This document shows, piece after piece, positions 17,607 through 26,333 of a stretch of DNA of 64,000 bases (positions within the stretch are counted from its first letter, which is position 1; every line of letters begins with the position of its first letter). Origin of the DNA: Deltaproteobacteria bacterium (lineage in GTDB: Bacteria; JADJOY01); contig JADJOY010000007.1 of assembly GCA_016713535.1 (NCBI GenBank), forward strand, positions 1 to 64,000. Direction: 5' to 3'. Both the position numbers and the translations under genes were made by a program. The notes beneath the pieces are model-generated. The model ran no database searches and was not told where the DNA came from. It saw only the letters and a program-made list of their open reading frames with translations.

Positions 17607-19529
17607 TCACAGACACACGAGGGCGAGCTCCTGGTCGAGCTCGCTCGCGGTGTCGTGGCGCTGTGCGGGGTCCTTCGCGAGCGCGCGCAGCATCGTGGCC
17701 TCGAGCGCGGGAGGGATCTCCGGGACCAGCACCCGCGGCGGCTTCGGCCGCTCGGCGACGTGGCGCCGCAAGATGCTCACCAGCCCGCCGCCCCGAAACG
17801 GCGGCGTCCCGCAGAAGATCTCGTACATCACCGCGCCGACCGAGTAGATGTCGGTGCGGCGGTCCACGGCCTGGCCCATCGCCATCTCGGGCGACACGTA
17901 TTCGGGCGTGCCGATCGAGGTCTCGGTGAGCGCGGCGGTCACCGCGTCGCGGATCTTGGCGATCCCGAAGTCGATGAGCTTCACCTCGCCGCGCGCGTCG
18001 AGGAGGATGTTCTCGGGCTTGATGTCGCGGTGGATCACGTCGAGGCGATGCGCCGCCTCGAGCGCGCCGCAGATCGCGCGCACGATGCGCACTCCGTCGA
18101 GCAACCCGAAGCGCCCCACCTCGCGCAGCGCGTGGCGCAGGTCGTGGCCGTCGACGTACTCCATCGAGAGATACGGCAGCCGCCCGCACTCGCCGAAGTC
18201 GTAGGTCCGCACCACGCCCGGGTGGACGATCTTGCGGGTGATCTTGATCTCCTGCTTGAAGCGGCTCACCACGTCCTCGCCGACGTTGCTCATCGGCTTC
18301 AGGACCTTGAGCGCGACGGTCTCGTCGAGGCGCTCGTCGAACGCCATGAACACCGCGCCGATGGTGCCCGCGCCGAGCTTGCGCAGGATGCGGTAGCGGC
18401 CATCGAAGAGGTCGCCCTCGCCGATCTCCGCCACGTTGAGCGGCGCCAGGTCGGCGGCGCTCGCGGCGCGCGCCGGCGTGCCGTGCGCGGGGGTCCCGAA
18501 CGCCGGCGTGCCGTAGGCGGGAGTGAGCCGCGGCGTGAACGAGGGCGTGCCGGTGCGGTCCCAGGCGTCGCTCGCGTCGCGCTCGAAGGGCGGCGGCGAC
18601 GCGCGGCGGACCGCGGACGGTAGCTCGGCGTCCGCCGACGACGCGGCGGCGAGCGCGTTCGCGAGGTCGGGCACGCCGACCGCCTCCTCGCGGATCAGGT
18701 TGCAGAGCCGCCGGCAGCGCTCGTCGAGGGCCACGACGCGATAGAGCCGCACCAGGTCGAGGAACGTGGGCAGGCTCTCGCGGGTGATCGGCGTGCGCTC
18801 GAAGCGCTCGAGGACCCGCTCGTCGGCGGCGGTGAGGAACCCTTGCTTGGCGAGGCGCGCGAAGAGGGCACTCAGCGCCTCCGGGTCGCGCAGCGCCATG
18901 TCGCGCGCGGCGCCGAGCGGCGTGCCGTGGGGCGGCGTGGCACCCGCGACGCCCCCCGCGCCGGCGCCGGGGCGGCCGCCGGTGCGCCGCCGCGCGGCGG
19001 CCGCGCGGTTGCGGTCGCCCGCGGCGGTCCACGCGTCGACGGCGCGCGCCCACGCGTTCGCGTCCTCGAAGAGCCGCGCCGCGCGGCCGTACATCCCCGC
19101 CTCGAAGAACGACTCGCCGGCCTGCAGCGTCTGTCCGGCGCGCTCGAACATCTCGCCCGCCGAGCTCGCCTCGCCAAGGCGCTGGAAGCAGCGCGCCGCG
19201 TTGCCGAACTCGCTCGCTTCGCGGAAGAGGCCCGCCGCGAACGCGAAGTTGCCGGCGCGCTCGTACATGCGCGCCGCCCGGACCGGGTTGCCGGCCTGAC
19301 GGTAAGCGTTGCCGGCCTGGGCGTGGTCGCCGGCGCGTAGGTAGTTGATCGCCGCCTGCTCGAAGTCGCCGGCGGTCTCGAAGCAGTGCGCCGCGGCGGC
19401 GTAGTCCTTGGCGGCCTGGAACTCGACCGCGGCCTGGTCGTAGCGCGAGGCCTCCCTGAGCCGCTCGGCGTTGCGGCGGTGGTCTCCGAGGCCGCCGCCC
19501 AGGATCCGCGTGCCGAGGTCGGACCTCAC
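17607..19529 (-). CDS. Hanks-type Ser/Thr kinase with N-terminal TPR-like repeats
   Basis: A 640-residue predicted cytoplasmic kinase. Residues 30-175 hold about seven helical repeats of some 20 residues with the theme AGxxxxAAxxYxxAG (FETAGDFEQAAINYLRAGDH). Residues 326-352 are a linker with repeated GTP triplets (TPAYGTPAFGTPAHGTP). The kinase domain starts at about 378: LGAGTIGAVFMAF, ALKVL, HRDIKPENILL, DFGIAK and the substrate loop GTPEYVSPEM, so it should be active. Repeats normally follow the kinase domain in such proteins; here they precede it. GTG at 19529 is chosen because GGAGG lies eight bases upstream; the frame runs on further but is repeat-like. No transmembrane segment is seen. 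Confidence 0.92.
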   Translation of the reverse strand: MRSDLGTRILGGGLGDHRRNAERLREASRYDQAAVEFQAAKDYAAAAHCFETAGDFEQAAINYLRAGDHAQAGNAYRQAGNPVRAARMYERAGNFAFAAGLFREASEFGNAARCFQRLGEASSAGEMFERAGQTLQAGESFFEAGMYGRAARLFEDANAWARAVDAWTAAGDRNRAAAARRRTGGRPGAGAGGVAGATPPHGTPLGAARDMALRDPEALSALFARLAKQGFLTAADERVLERFERTPITRESLPTFLDLVRLYRVVALDERCRRLCNLIREEAVGVPDLANALAAASSADAELPSAVRRASPPPFERDASDAWDRTGTPSFTPRLTPAYGTPAFGTPAHGTPARAASAADLAPLNVAEIGEGDLFDGRYRILRKLGAGTIGAVFMAFDERLDETVALKVLKPMSNVGEDVVSRFKQEIKITRKIVHPGVVRTYDFGECGRLPYLSMEYVDGHDLRHALREVGRFGLLDGVRIVRAICGALEAAHRLDVIHRDIKPENILLDARGEVKLIDFGIAKIRDAVTAALTETSIGTPEYVSPEMAMGQAVDRRTDIYSVGAVMYEIFCGTPPFRGGGLVSILRRHVAERPKPPRVLVPEIPPALEATMLRALAKDPAQRHDTASELDQELALVCL

Positions 19530-20353
19530 GCGAGCGCCTCCGCGCGGGAGGTCGGGGACGGGCGCGTCTGCGATCGAGGCGACAAGGTTCGAGTCCCCAC
19601 CGTCAATCCACCAACGGTCTGCCACCGCACCGACCCCCGATTTCGCGGGAATCCGTGCGATCCATGCGGTCCGCGGGCCGAACTGTGCAAATTCGGGACC
19701 TGGGAGCGGGCGGGCGAGCGCGGGCTGGGGCCTCACCCTTCGGCACGGATCTCGCCGATCTCTGTACCTACCGAGATCGACGATGGGTCGGCGCTACGAC
19801 CGATCGTATCGCCGGGCACGCGGCGCGTGCCCCTCCCGCATGGCCTGGAGGGTCGCGCGTCGCGCGACCGCCGATACGCGCGAGCGCCGCGTCGACGACC
19901 TCGTCGTTTCCTGTACCCACCGGAATCGACGATGGAGGCGGCGCTACGACCGATCGTATCGCCGGGCACGCGGCGCGTGCCCCTCCCTCGTCGTGGAGAT
20001 CGGGGACGGCGGGGCCGTTGCGGCCGGCGTCGCGCCACGGCCGAGCGCCGTAACCCGAGACCCGGTGCGCCACGCGAGACCTCCGTAGCGGCGGGGGTTC
20101 CATGTCCCGATCGACGGGCACGGCCGGTGTAGCGGCGGGCGCGAGCACGCCGGGTTTCGCACATGACCGCGCCGACCGTGCGCGATCGATGCGATGGAGT
20201 ACGCTTCGCGCCGGCTGTGGATCGACGACTCCGACCGGTCCACGAGGTGCGCCCTGACGGCCGTCCTGTCCTCCGTCAGCCCGGCCAACACCGCCCTGAT
20301 CAGCCTTCTGGCGCAGCCGTGATGTTCGCCAGTGCCACCTCCGGGAGTATCCG
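19530..20353. repeat. 820-bp spacer with direct repeats and hairpins, no gene
   Basis: Two near-identical stretches (about 19786-19836 and 19938-19986) contain GCGCTACGACCGATCGTATC, GCCGGGCACGCGGCGCGTGC and CCCTCC, the complement of a GGAG-headed hairpin. A GTAG-headed copy, GTAGCGGCGGGGGTTCCATG, lies at 20084-20108; it and its flank (GATCGACGGGCAC, GTAGCGGCGGGCGCGAGC) match the tandem array at 26.5-27.1 kb. Nothing gene-like was seen in 20160-20340. Confidence 0.75.
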
Positions 20354-21004
20354 ATGACCGAAACGGCGAAGCCTCTCGACGCTGCCGCAGCCAGCAGACG
20401 CCAGCGAATCGAGGTGTTCGCGGCGGTGGCGCTCTCGCTCGCCACGGTGGCCTCCGCTTGGTGTGCGTATCAGGCCAAGCGCTGGTCGGGTGCCACGACC
20501 TTCACGATGGGCGAGGCCAACGCCGCTCGCAACGAGTCGCTCAAGCTCTCGGATCTCGCCAGCCGGCGCACGAACGTCGACGTCTTGATGTTCACGCAGT
20601 TCGTATCCGCCACGATGCAGGGGCAGGATCAGATCGCGAAGTTCTACCGAGACCGATTCCGGCCCGAGACCAAGGTCGCGCTCGAGGCGTGGCTCGCGAC
20701 GAATCCGTTCGAGGATCCGACGGCACCTCCGTCACCCTTTCACATGAAGGAGTATTCGCAGGAGGCGACGCGCGAGGTGGAGCGGCTGGAGGGCGTGGCC
20801 AAGGCCAAAGTCGCCGCCTCGAAGGAGGCGAACGAACGCTCCGACCAGTACATCCTGTTGACCGTGATGTTCGCGTCGGTGCTGTTCTTGAGCGGCATCA
20901 GCGGCCGGTTCGAGGCCGCTCCGCTGCGTCTGGGCGTCGTGATCCTGGCGCTCGTGGTGCTCGGCTACGGCCTCTCCTCCCTCGCGGGGCTGCCGATCCG
21001 CTGA
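20354..21004 (+). CDS. Membrane protein, DUF4337-like
   Basis: A 216-residue protein with one N-terminal membrane helix (VFAAVALSLATVASAWCAYQ), a charged helical middle region and two C-terminal membrane helices (LLTVMFASVLFLSGISG and LGVVILALVVLGYGL). The helix-end AWCAYQAKRWSG and the overall plan recall DUF4337 proteins; function unknown. ATG at 20354 follows GGGAG at good spacing. The gene ends 41 bases before the next membrane protein gene, so the two are probably co-transcribed. Confidence 0.8.
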   Translation: MTETAKPLDAAAASRRQRIEVFAAVALSLATVASAWCAYQAKRWSGATTFTMGEANAARNESLKLSDLASRRTNVDVLMFTQFVSATMQGQDQIAKFYRDRFRPETKVALEAWLATNPFEDPTAPPSPFHMKEYSQEATREVERLEGVAKAKVAASKEANERSDQYILLTVMFASVLFLSGISGRFEAAPLRLGVVILALVVLGYGLSSLAGLPIR

Positions 21005-21044
21005 GCGATCGGCACCCGATCCCACATCAACGAGGACCCGCCCC

Positions 21045-22160
21045 ATGAATGACCCCGGCGCCGGCCGTCTCCCCCGGCGGCAGCGAAGCTTCGTGGCCAT
21101 CTGGCTGCTGGGCGTAGTCGCGCTCTACGCGTTCGTGGGGAGCGTCATCCTCGCCGAGTGTCGAGCCGATGGTGCCCGCGCCGAAGCGACGCTCCGCGCC
21201 TACGTCGAGTCTCCCACCACGGATCCCAACGTCGCGATGCCTGCGGGTTGGCCAGTCGATCCATCATCGGGGTTCCAGGATCCCGTGTGGGTGGGGACGC
21301 ATCTCAACCGGATCGTCGAGCTGTCGCTGCAGGAGTCGAGGTGGAGCGCCGACTTCGACGTGTGGTTCCGCTGGGAAGCGCCGGACCTCGATCCGGGTGA
21401 GACCTTCAAGCTCGTCAACGGCACCATCGAGGAGAAGGACCAGGTGGCGGAGGCCCTGGACGGACCCGTTCGCTACCGGCGCTACCGGGTGAGGGCCGAG
21501 CTATCGCGTCCCTTCGAGGTCGCACGGGTGCCCCTCGACGACCACGTGCTGCCGATCCGGATCGAGCTGGAGACCAACCCGCTCCGGCCAGTCCGCCTGG
21601 TGGTGGACCAAGAGTCCTCGGGCATCGATCCGACCGCCGCCGTGGCCGGGTACCGCACGGGCCGGACGCTGACGACGGTCAAGTGGGCCGTCACGAAGTA
21701 GAGCCTGGGCGACCCACGGGTCGCGGCAGGCTCGGCCTCGGTCCGTCCCCAGTTCATCTTCGCCGTGTGGATCCATCGCGACGGCCTCGGCCTGTACGTG
21801 AAGCTCTTCCAGGCGCTCTTCGCGTCGGTGGCCATCGCGCTGCTGGCGCTGTGCATCACGCCGACGCAAGTGGACCCCCGGTTCGGGCTGCCGGTGGGCG
21901 CGCTCTTCGGCGCGGTTGCCAACACCTACCTCGGGGCCTCGCTCCTGCCGCAGGCGAGCCAGGTGACCCTGATCGACCGGGTGAGCGGGCTGGGCATCCT
22001 GACCATCCTGATGGTGCTCGTTCACTCCGCGATCTCGCTGCACCTCGAGCTGACCGAGCGGGGCCGGTTCGCGCAGGTCCTGGATCGCGTGGGATTCGTG
22101 GCGCTGGCGCTCGCCTACGTCACCCTGAACCTGGCGATCCCCTGGGTCGCGATCCACTGA
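21045..22160 (+). CDS. Membrane protein with beta-rich outer domain and four C-terminal helices, split by an in-frame TAG
   Basis: Two open parts in the same frame are separated only by TAG at 21699-21701; the 21 codons after it (SLGDPRVAAGSASVRPQFIF) join smoothly into the second part. Part one has a hydrophobic helix (WLLGVVALYAFVGSVIL) and an outer domain with FDVWFRW, FKLVNGTIEEK and RYRRYRVRAELSRPF. Part two has four membrane helices, including VDPRFGLPVGALFGAVANTYL. The plan (outer beta domain, then four helices) resembles pentameric ligand-gated channels and related bacterial proteins; that is inference. A Tyr codon TAC would restore the 371-residue protein. Sequencing error, recent nonsense mutation and separate translation of the two parts are all possible. 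Confidence 0.7.
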
Positions 22161-22196
22161 CGCACGCTCGTTGCGAGGTGCCCCGAGAGGCCCTGC

Positions 22197-22425
22197 TCAC
22201 TCGACGTGGATGGCCTCGACGTTGTCGGCTCTCACCGCGCGCATCAGCGCCGCGTGGTCGCGCTGGTTCTGATCGGCGTAAGCCTCGGCGAAGTCCGCCA
22301 GCGCCTCATCGAACGTCTGGCCTTTCCCCATGTAGCTCGCGAGCATCGACGGCTCGCCGGTACGCGCGAGCGCAGCTCCCGCGCTTCTTTGCAGGAGCTG
22401 TACGACGTGCGCGAGGAGGTACCAG
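22197..22425 (-). pseudogene. C-terminal remnant of a DUF2252 protein
   Basis: A minus-strand stretch of about 75 codons ending in TGA at 22197 reads GAALARTGEPSMLASYMGKG, then FDEALADFAEAYADQNQRDH and AALMRAVRADNVEA. This matches the extreme C-terminus of DUF2252 proteins (ARSGD..YLGK..FD.A...FA..YADQ..RDH). The rest, normally over 350 residues, is absent. No start codon or ribosome site fits, so it is a truncated relic. Confidence 0.65.
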
Positions 22426-22473
22426 CGGCTTGCGCTTGGTCATGCCGATCTCTACTCGCCTATCGACGCGGGA

Positions 22474-22974
22474 TCATCGGCGCGTGAACGAGACATCGAA
22501 CGTCACGCGCTGGATCGCCTGGAAGTAGGTCCCTTCGAGGACGTCGCGCGCGGGGTCGTAGTGGAGCGTGTAGGTGCTCCCGGGGTAGTTGAGGTCACGC
22601 AGCTCGACGAAGAGCGTCACCGCATCGTCGCCGCGCGCCGCCATGGCCCGCGCCACGTGGATCGGGCGGGGATTGGAGTACGCCGCATCGACGGTGCCGT
22701 CGGGCGAGATCGAGCGGATCTCGAGAACGTAGATGGCATCGGTCCGACCCCAGGCTCCCACCAGCGGCTCGAGCCCAGCCGGGACGACCGCGGGCTTGGG
22801 GCTCTGGGGCACCGCTGCCTGCACCGCCGCGGACTTCGATGGCGAGCTCGAGCCCTGAGCGTCCGCGCCAGGATGACGATCACACGACCCGACGCTCGCG
22901 AGCACCACCACCCCCGCGAGCGCAGCGGCGATGCGGTTGTGCCTCGTCTTGGCTGTCACGTTCGTCCTCGTCAC
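22474..22974 (-). CDS. Putative lipoprotein of unknown function
   Basis: A 166-residue protein whose N-terminus has a basic stretch and a hydrophobic core ending LASVGSC, a lipobox. A Ser/Pro/Ala-rich linker follows, then a conserved-looking small domain (WGRTDAIYVLEIRSISPDGT, AYSNPRPIHV, ELRDLNYPGSTYTLHYD, LEGTYFQAI). I recognise the pattern as a recurrent periplasmic domain but know no function for it. The GTG start directly follows the stop of the upstream HAD-2H gene (TGAGTG), so translation is coupled and a shared periplasmic role is likely. Confidence 0.75.
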   Translation of the reverse strand: MTRTNVTAKTRHNRIAAALAGVVVLASVGSCDRHPGADAQGSSSPSKSAAVQAAVPQSPKPAVVPAGLEPLVGAWGRTDAIYVLEIRSISPDGTVDAAYSNPRPIHVARAMAARGDDAVTLFVELRDLNYPGSTYTLHYDPARDVLEGTYFQAIQRVTFDVSFTRR

Positions 22975-24624
22975 TCAGCGCTTCAGGTCGAACTCCCCGA
23001 GCTTCCTCGCTGCGGTGCCGAACGGGCCGAGCTGGTAGACGGCGGCGCCCGCGGGCGAGAACGTGAACGGCTCGAACGGTTCGGCCAGCATCTTGTCGAG
23101 GTATTCCTTGGGGGCCGCCCCTGTCGAGACGTGTGGGTTGAAGTTCGTGCCGGACATTTTCGGCACGAAGGTCGACACGTACTCGATGAGGGCGGCGTCG
23201 ATCGCGGGATCTTCGTGCGGGGCCGTGAACGCGCCGATGGGGCCACGCTCCACCATGAACGGCCCCGCGGCCGCGATGATTTCCGCCTGCAGCTCGAGGA
23301 TCTGCGGCGTCGGCTTCGCGCAGATGCCCGCGACGCCCGTCGCCCCGGCCGGGGCATAGTAGTACTTGAACGCCTCCAGCTTCATCGCTTTCAGGTTCGC
23401 GCCAGCGAGCACCTTTGCTACCGCCGCATGGACCTGCTCGAGATCCGCCGTCCGCACGAAGCACTGGAGCATCGTGATGTGCGGACTGTGCGTTGCATCC
23501 AGGGCGAAGCCCTTCGGGAAGACCCCGAGTAGTCGGGCGTTGTTGGCCCGGGAATGCTCGAGCATCGTGGCGTCCGGCTCGAGCAGGATGTCGATCGCCG
23601 TGATCCCGGAGCGAGCGACCGGGAAGACCGTCTTCCAGTCGTTCTTCATGCTGACCACGGTCCAGCCATCCTTCTTCGCGTGCTCGTCGAGCGCCGGCGT
23701 GAAGTAACCCAGCTTGACGTCGGGCAGTCCGCGGGCCGGGCCGTACGCGAACTCGCGCGCCGCGTCGTCGTGGAGCACCAAGAGCTCGAACCGCGCGCCG
23801 TCGCCGCCCTGGGTGTACTCCAGCATCTGCTGGTCGCCGACGGAGTTTCCGAACGCGGCGATGGGGCGGCGGCCGATGTGCTCGAGGATGCCGATGGGCT
23901 TGGCGGCCTTGTCGTCGTTGAAGTTCAGCTCGGGTAGGCGGACGATCACCGGCTTGCCGTCGCGCAGCTCGAACTTCGTCTTCACGCTGCTGCCGACCAC
24001 CTGCTCCGGGGGGATGCCGTAGACCTGCTCCGTCCACGGGCGCATGAACTCGATGCCGCCTCCGGACACGATGAAGTTCTTGAAGCCGTTGGCGCGCAGG
24101 TAAGCGAGCAGCTCGAGCATCGGCTGGTAGACCATGTCGGTGTAGAGCTTCCCGGTCGTCGGATGCTTCGCCGTCGCGATCCAGTCCGTGACGACCTGCT
24201 CGAACTCCGCCGCGGTCATTCCCGCGTGCGTGGCCATCATCAGCTCGAGGACCGCGCGGTCCCCGCCGGCCAGCGCCGACTTCACGTCGCCCCTGAGCAG
24301 CGACGCGAACGGTTCCTGCTCCCTCCACTCGGGATGCTGGGGTGCCAACGCCTTCACGCGGTCGAGCGCGAAATGGAGCTGCACCGGCATCGGCCGCTCG
24401 GACCACAGCGTGCCGTCGTTGTCGAACGTGGCGATGCGCTCCGCCACCGGTACGAAGTCGGGCGAGCCGGGCTTGGTCACCGATTCGACGAACGCGACGA
24501 TCGACTGCTTGGCGGGACCGTCGTTCCACGACGGTAGCGGATCCGCGGCCCGAGCGAGCGTCGCGAGAGCGCTCGACAAGACGAGCAGGACTGCGATGAC
24601 GCTCGATCGCTTCGTGGTCCCCAT
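22975..24624 (-). CDS. Exported HAD phosphatase fused to a 2H phosphoesterase-like domain
   Basis: A 549-residue protein with a signal peptide (VIAVLLVLSSALATLARA, then AADP). Residues 40-320 form a haloacid-dehalogenase-type phosphatase: IATFDNDGTLW holds the nucleophile D68 and D70, IVSGGG the second motif, and FGNSVGDQQM the metal-binding last motif. Residues of about 370-540 contain two H-x-T/S motifs, SPHITMLQ and FNPHVSTG, spaced as in 2H phosphoesterases (2'-5' RNA ligase-like). Joining a phosphomonoesterase to a possible phosphodiesterase suggests successive removal of phosphate groups from one substrate; this is inference. GAGAGGA lies ahead of the ATG. Confidence 0.85.
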   Translation of the reverse strand: MGTTKRSSVIAVLLVLSSALATLARAADPLPSWNDGPAKQSIVAFVESVTKPGSPDFVPVAERIATFDNDGTLWSERPMPVQLHFALDRVKALAPQHPEWREQEPFASLLRGDVKSALAGGDRAVLELMMATHAGMTAAEFEQVVTDWIATAKHPTTGKLYTDMVYQPMLELLAYLRANGFKNFIVSGGGIEFMRPWTEQVYGIPPEQVVGSSVKTKFELRDGKPVIVRLPELNFNDDKAAKPIGILEHIGRRPIAAFGNSVGDQQMLEYTQGGDGARFELLVLHDDAAREFAYGPARGLPDVKLGYFTPALDEHAKKDGWTVVSMKNDWKTVFPVARSGITAIDILLEPDATMLEHSRANNARLLGVFPKGFALDATHSPHITMLQCFVRTADLEQVHAAVAKVLAGANLKAMKLEAFKYYYAPAGATGVAGICAKPTPQILELQAEIIAAAGPFMVERGPIGAFTAPHEDPAIDAALIEYVSTFVPKMSGTNFNPHVSTGAAPKEYLDKMLAEPFEPFTFSPAGAAVYQLGPFGTAARKLGEFDLKR

Positions 24625-24653
24625 CGACGTTCCTCTCGGCGTTCGGCACGTAA

Positions 24654-24690
24654 AGCTACGGCCGACCGCAGGACGCGGTCGGCCGTAGCT
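24654..24690. terminator. Strong hairpin between sulfatase and HAD-2H genes
   Basis: AGCTACGGCCGACCGC (24654-24669) and its exact complement (24675-24690) enclose AGGAC. A 16-bp stem between two minus-strand genes could end or attenuate transcription, but only TTTA follows on that strand, so a typical U-tract is missing. Its ends are CTAC/GTAG, as in the repeats, which leaves a REP-like origin open. Confidence 0.5.
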
Positions 24691-24722
24691 GGTGTAGCTT
24701 CGGGCGGGGCGAGGCTGAGCCC

Positions 24723-26333
24723 TTACCTTCCCGGGCTTTCCTTCATCTTGTCGAGGACTTCCTGGAGGTTGAAGCTCGCCGCCTTCTGGCGCTGCGGGTA
24801 GTCCTTGAAGGTCGCCAGGAACTCGGCCACGTGGGCCTGCGCGGGCACGAACATGAACGCGTGATCCAGGAGCCAGTCGTAGTACGTATTCGACGTGACG
24901 TCCGCGCGCTCGTACGGGTCGGTCCGGAGGTTGAAGATCTTCGGAACCCGCAGCGTGACGAACGGCTCCGCCCAGATCTTCATCGTTCCCTCGGCCCGCT
25001 GTTCCATGAACACGAACTTGAAGTTCTGGTAGCGCAGACCGGTGACCTGCTGGTCGTCGTTGACGTAGAGGAACGATTCACGCGGGCTCTTGTCGGCTTT
25101 TCCGGTCAGGTACGGAACGAGGTTGTAGCCGTCGAGGTGGACCTTGTAGGTCATGTCGCCGGCCTTGTAGCCCTTGAGCAGCTTCTCGCTCACGTCGGCG
25201 TCGCCGGCGACGGCGAGCAGGGTCGGCAGCCAGTCGAGGTGAGCGACGATCTCGTTGGAGATGCTGTCCGGCTTGATCTGCCCCGGCCATCGCACCATCG
25301 CCGGCACCCGGTAAGCACCTTCCCAGTTCGAGTTCTTCTCGTTCCGGAAGGGCGTCATGGCGCCGTCCGGCCAGCTGTTCATGTGCGGGCCGTTGTCGGT
25401 CGAGTACATGACGAAAGTGTTGTCCGCGATGTGCAGGTCGTCGAGCGCCTTCAGCACCTGGCCCACGTTCTTGTCGTGGTCGACCATCGTGTCGTGGTAC
25501 GGACTCTGGAAGGGGCCGGCCTGGCCGATGCTCTCGGGCTTGGTGTGGGTGCGGAAGTGCATGTGGGTGAAGTTCACCCAGACGAACGCCGGCTTGCCGG
25601 CCTTGTTCTGGCGCTCGATGAAGTCCACCGCCCGCTGGGCGATGTCGTCGTCAATCGTCTCCATGCGCTTCTTGGTCAGCGGGCCGGTGTCGGTGCACAC
25701 CTGCTTGCCCACTTTCCCGAAGCGCGGGTCCACGGTGGCGTCGTCCTTGTCCGACGCCTTGCAGTCCATCACCCCACGCGGCCCGAACTTCTCGCGGAAC
25801 CCGGCCGCCTTCGGATAGTCCGGCAGCTCCGGCTCTTCCTCCGCGTTCAGGTGGTAAAGGTTGCCGTAGAACTCGTCGAAGCCGTGGACCGTGGGCAGGA
25901 ACTCGTTGCGGTCGCCCTGATGGTTCTTGCCGAACTGACCGGTGGCATAGCCGAGCGGCTTCAAGAGCTCGGCCACCGTCGGATCTTCCTTCTGTAGGCC
26001 GACGGGCGAGCCCGGCAACCCGACCTTGGTCATGCCGGTGCGCAAGCCGGACTGCCCGGTGAGGAAGGACGCCCGGCCGGCAGTACAGCTCTGCTCGGCG
26101 TAGATGTCGGTGAACAACATGCCTTCCTTCGCGAGGCGGTCGATGTTGGGTGTCTTGAACCCCATCACACCGTGCGAATAGGCGCTGATATCGGACTGGC
26201 CGACGTCGTCGCCCCAGATGACGACGATGTTCGGTTTCTTGTCCGCCGCGAACGCCGCGCCGGCGGTCACCAGAGCCAGGACGGCAGTCAAAGCGGGTAG
26301 GCCGAGAATCGATCGCCTGGGTCTTCCAATCAT
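24723..26333 (-). CDS. Exported arylsulfatase (formylglycine-dependent)
   Basis: A 536-residue sulfatase with a signal peptide (ALTAVLALVTAGAAFA). The metal site starts with WGDDVGQSD. The active-site signature is CTAGRASFLTG, where C83 should be converted to formylglycine; alanine replaces the usual proline of CxPSR, a known variant. FGKNHQGD, WVNFTHMHFRTHT and YSTDNGPHMN supply other metal and sulfate ligands. Full length. It hydrolyses sulfate or possibly phosphate esters in the periplasm. The lone ATG frame and the hairpin before the next gene suggest it heads a two- or three-gene minus-strand unit with the phosphatase fusion. Confidence 0.93.
   Translation of the reverse strand: MIGRPRRSILGLPALTAVLALVTAGAAFAADKKPNIVVIWGDDVGQSDISAYSHGVMGFKTPNIDRLAKEGMLFTDIYAEQSCTAGRASFLTGQSGLRTGMTKVGLPGSPVGLQKEDPTVAELLKPLGYATGQFGKNHQGDRNEFLPTVHGFDEFYGNLYHLNAEEEPELPDYPKAAGFREKFGPRGVMDCKASDKDDATVDPRFGKVGKQVCTDTGPLTKKRMETIDDDIAQRAVDFIERQNKAGKPAFVWVNFTHMHFRTHTKPESIGQAGPFQSPYHDTMVDHDKNVGQVLKALDDLHIADNTFVMYSTDNGPHMNSWPDGAMTPFRNEKNSNWEGAYRVPAMVRWPGQIKPDSISNEIVAHLDWLPTLLAVAGDADVSEKLLKGYKAGDMTYKVHLDGYNLVPYLTGKADKSPRESFLYVNDDQQVTGLRYQNFKFVFMEQRAEGTMKIWAEPFVTLRVPKIFNLRTDPYERADVTSNTYYDWLLDHAFMFVPAQAHVAEFLATFKDYPQRQKAASFNLQEVLDKMKESPGR

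Noticed and set aside
21699-21701. TAG read as pyrrolysine or another amino acid
   Set aside because: TAG also serves as an ordinary stop here (for example the SDR at 17040-17042), and no pyl genes or special RNA structure were seen. Mutation or sequencing error is simpler.
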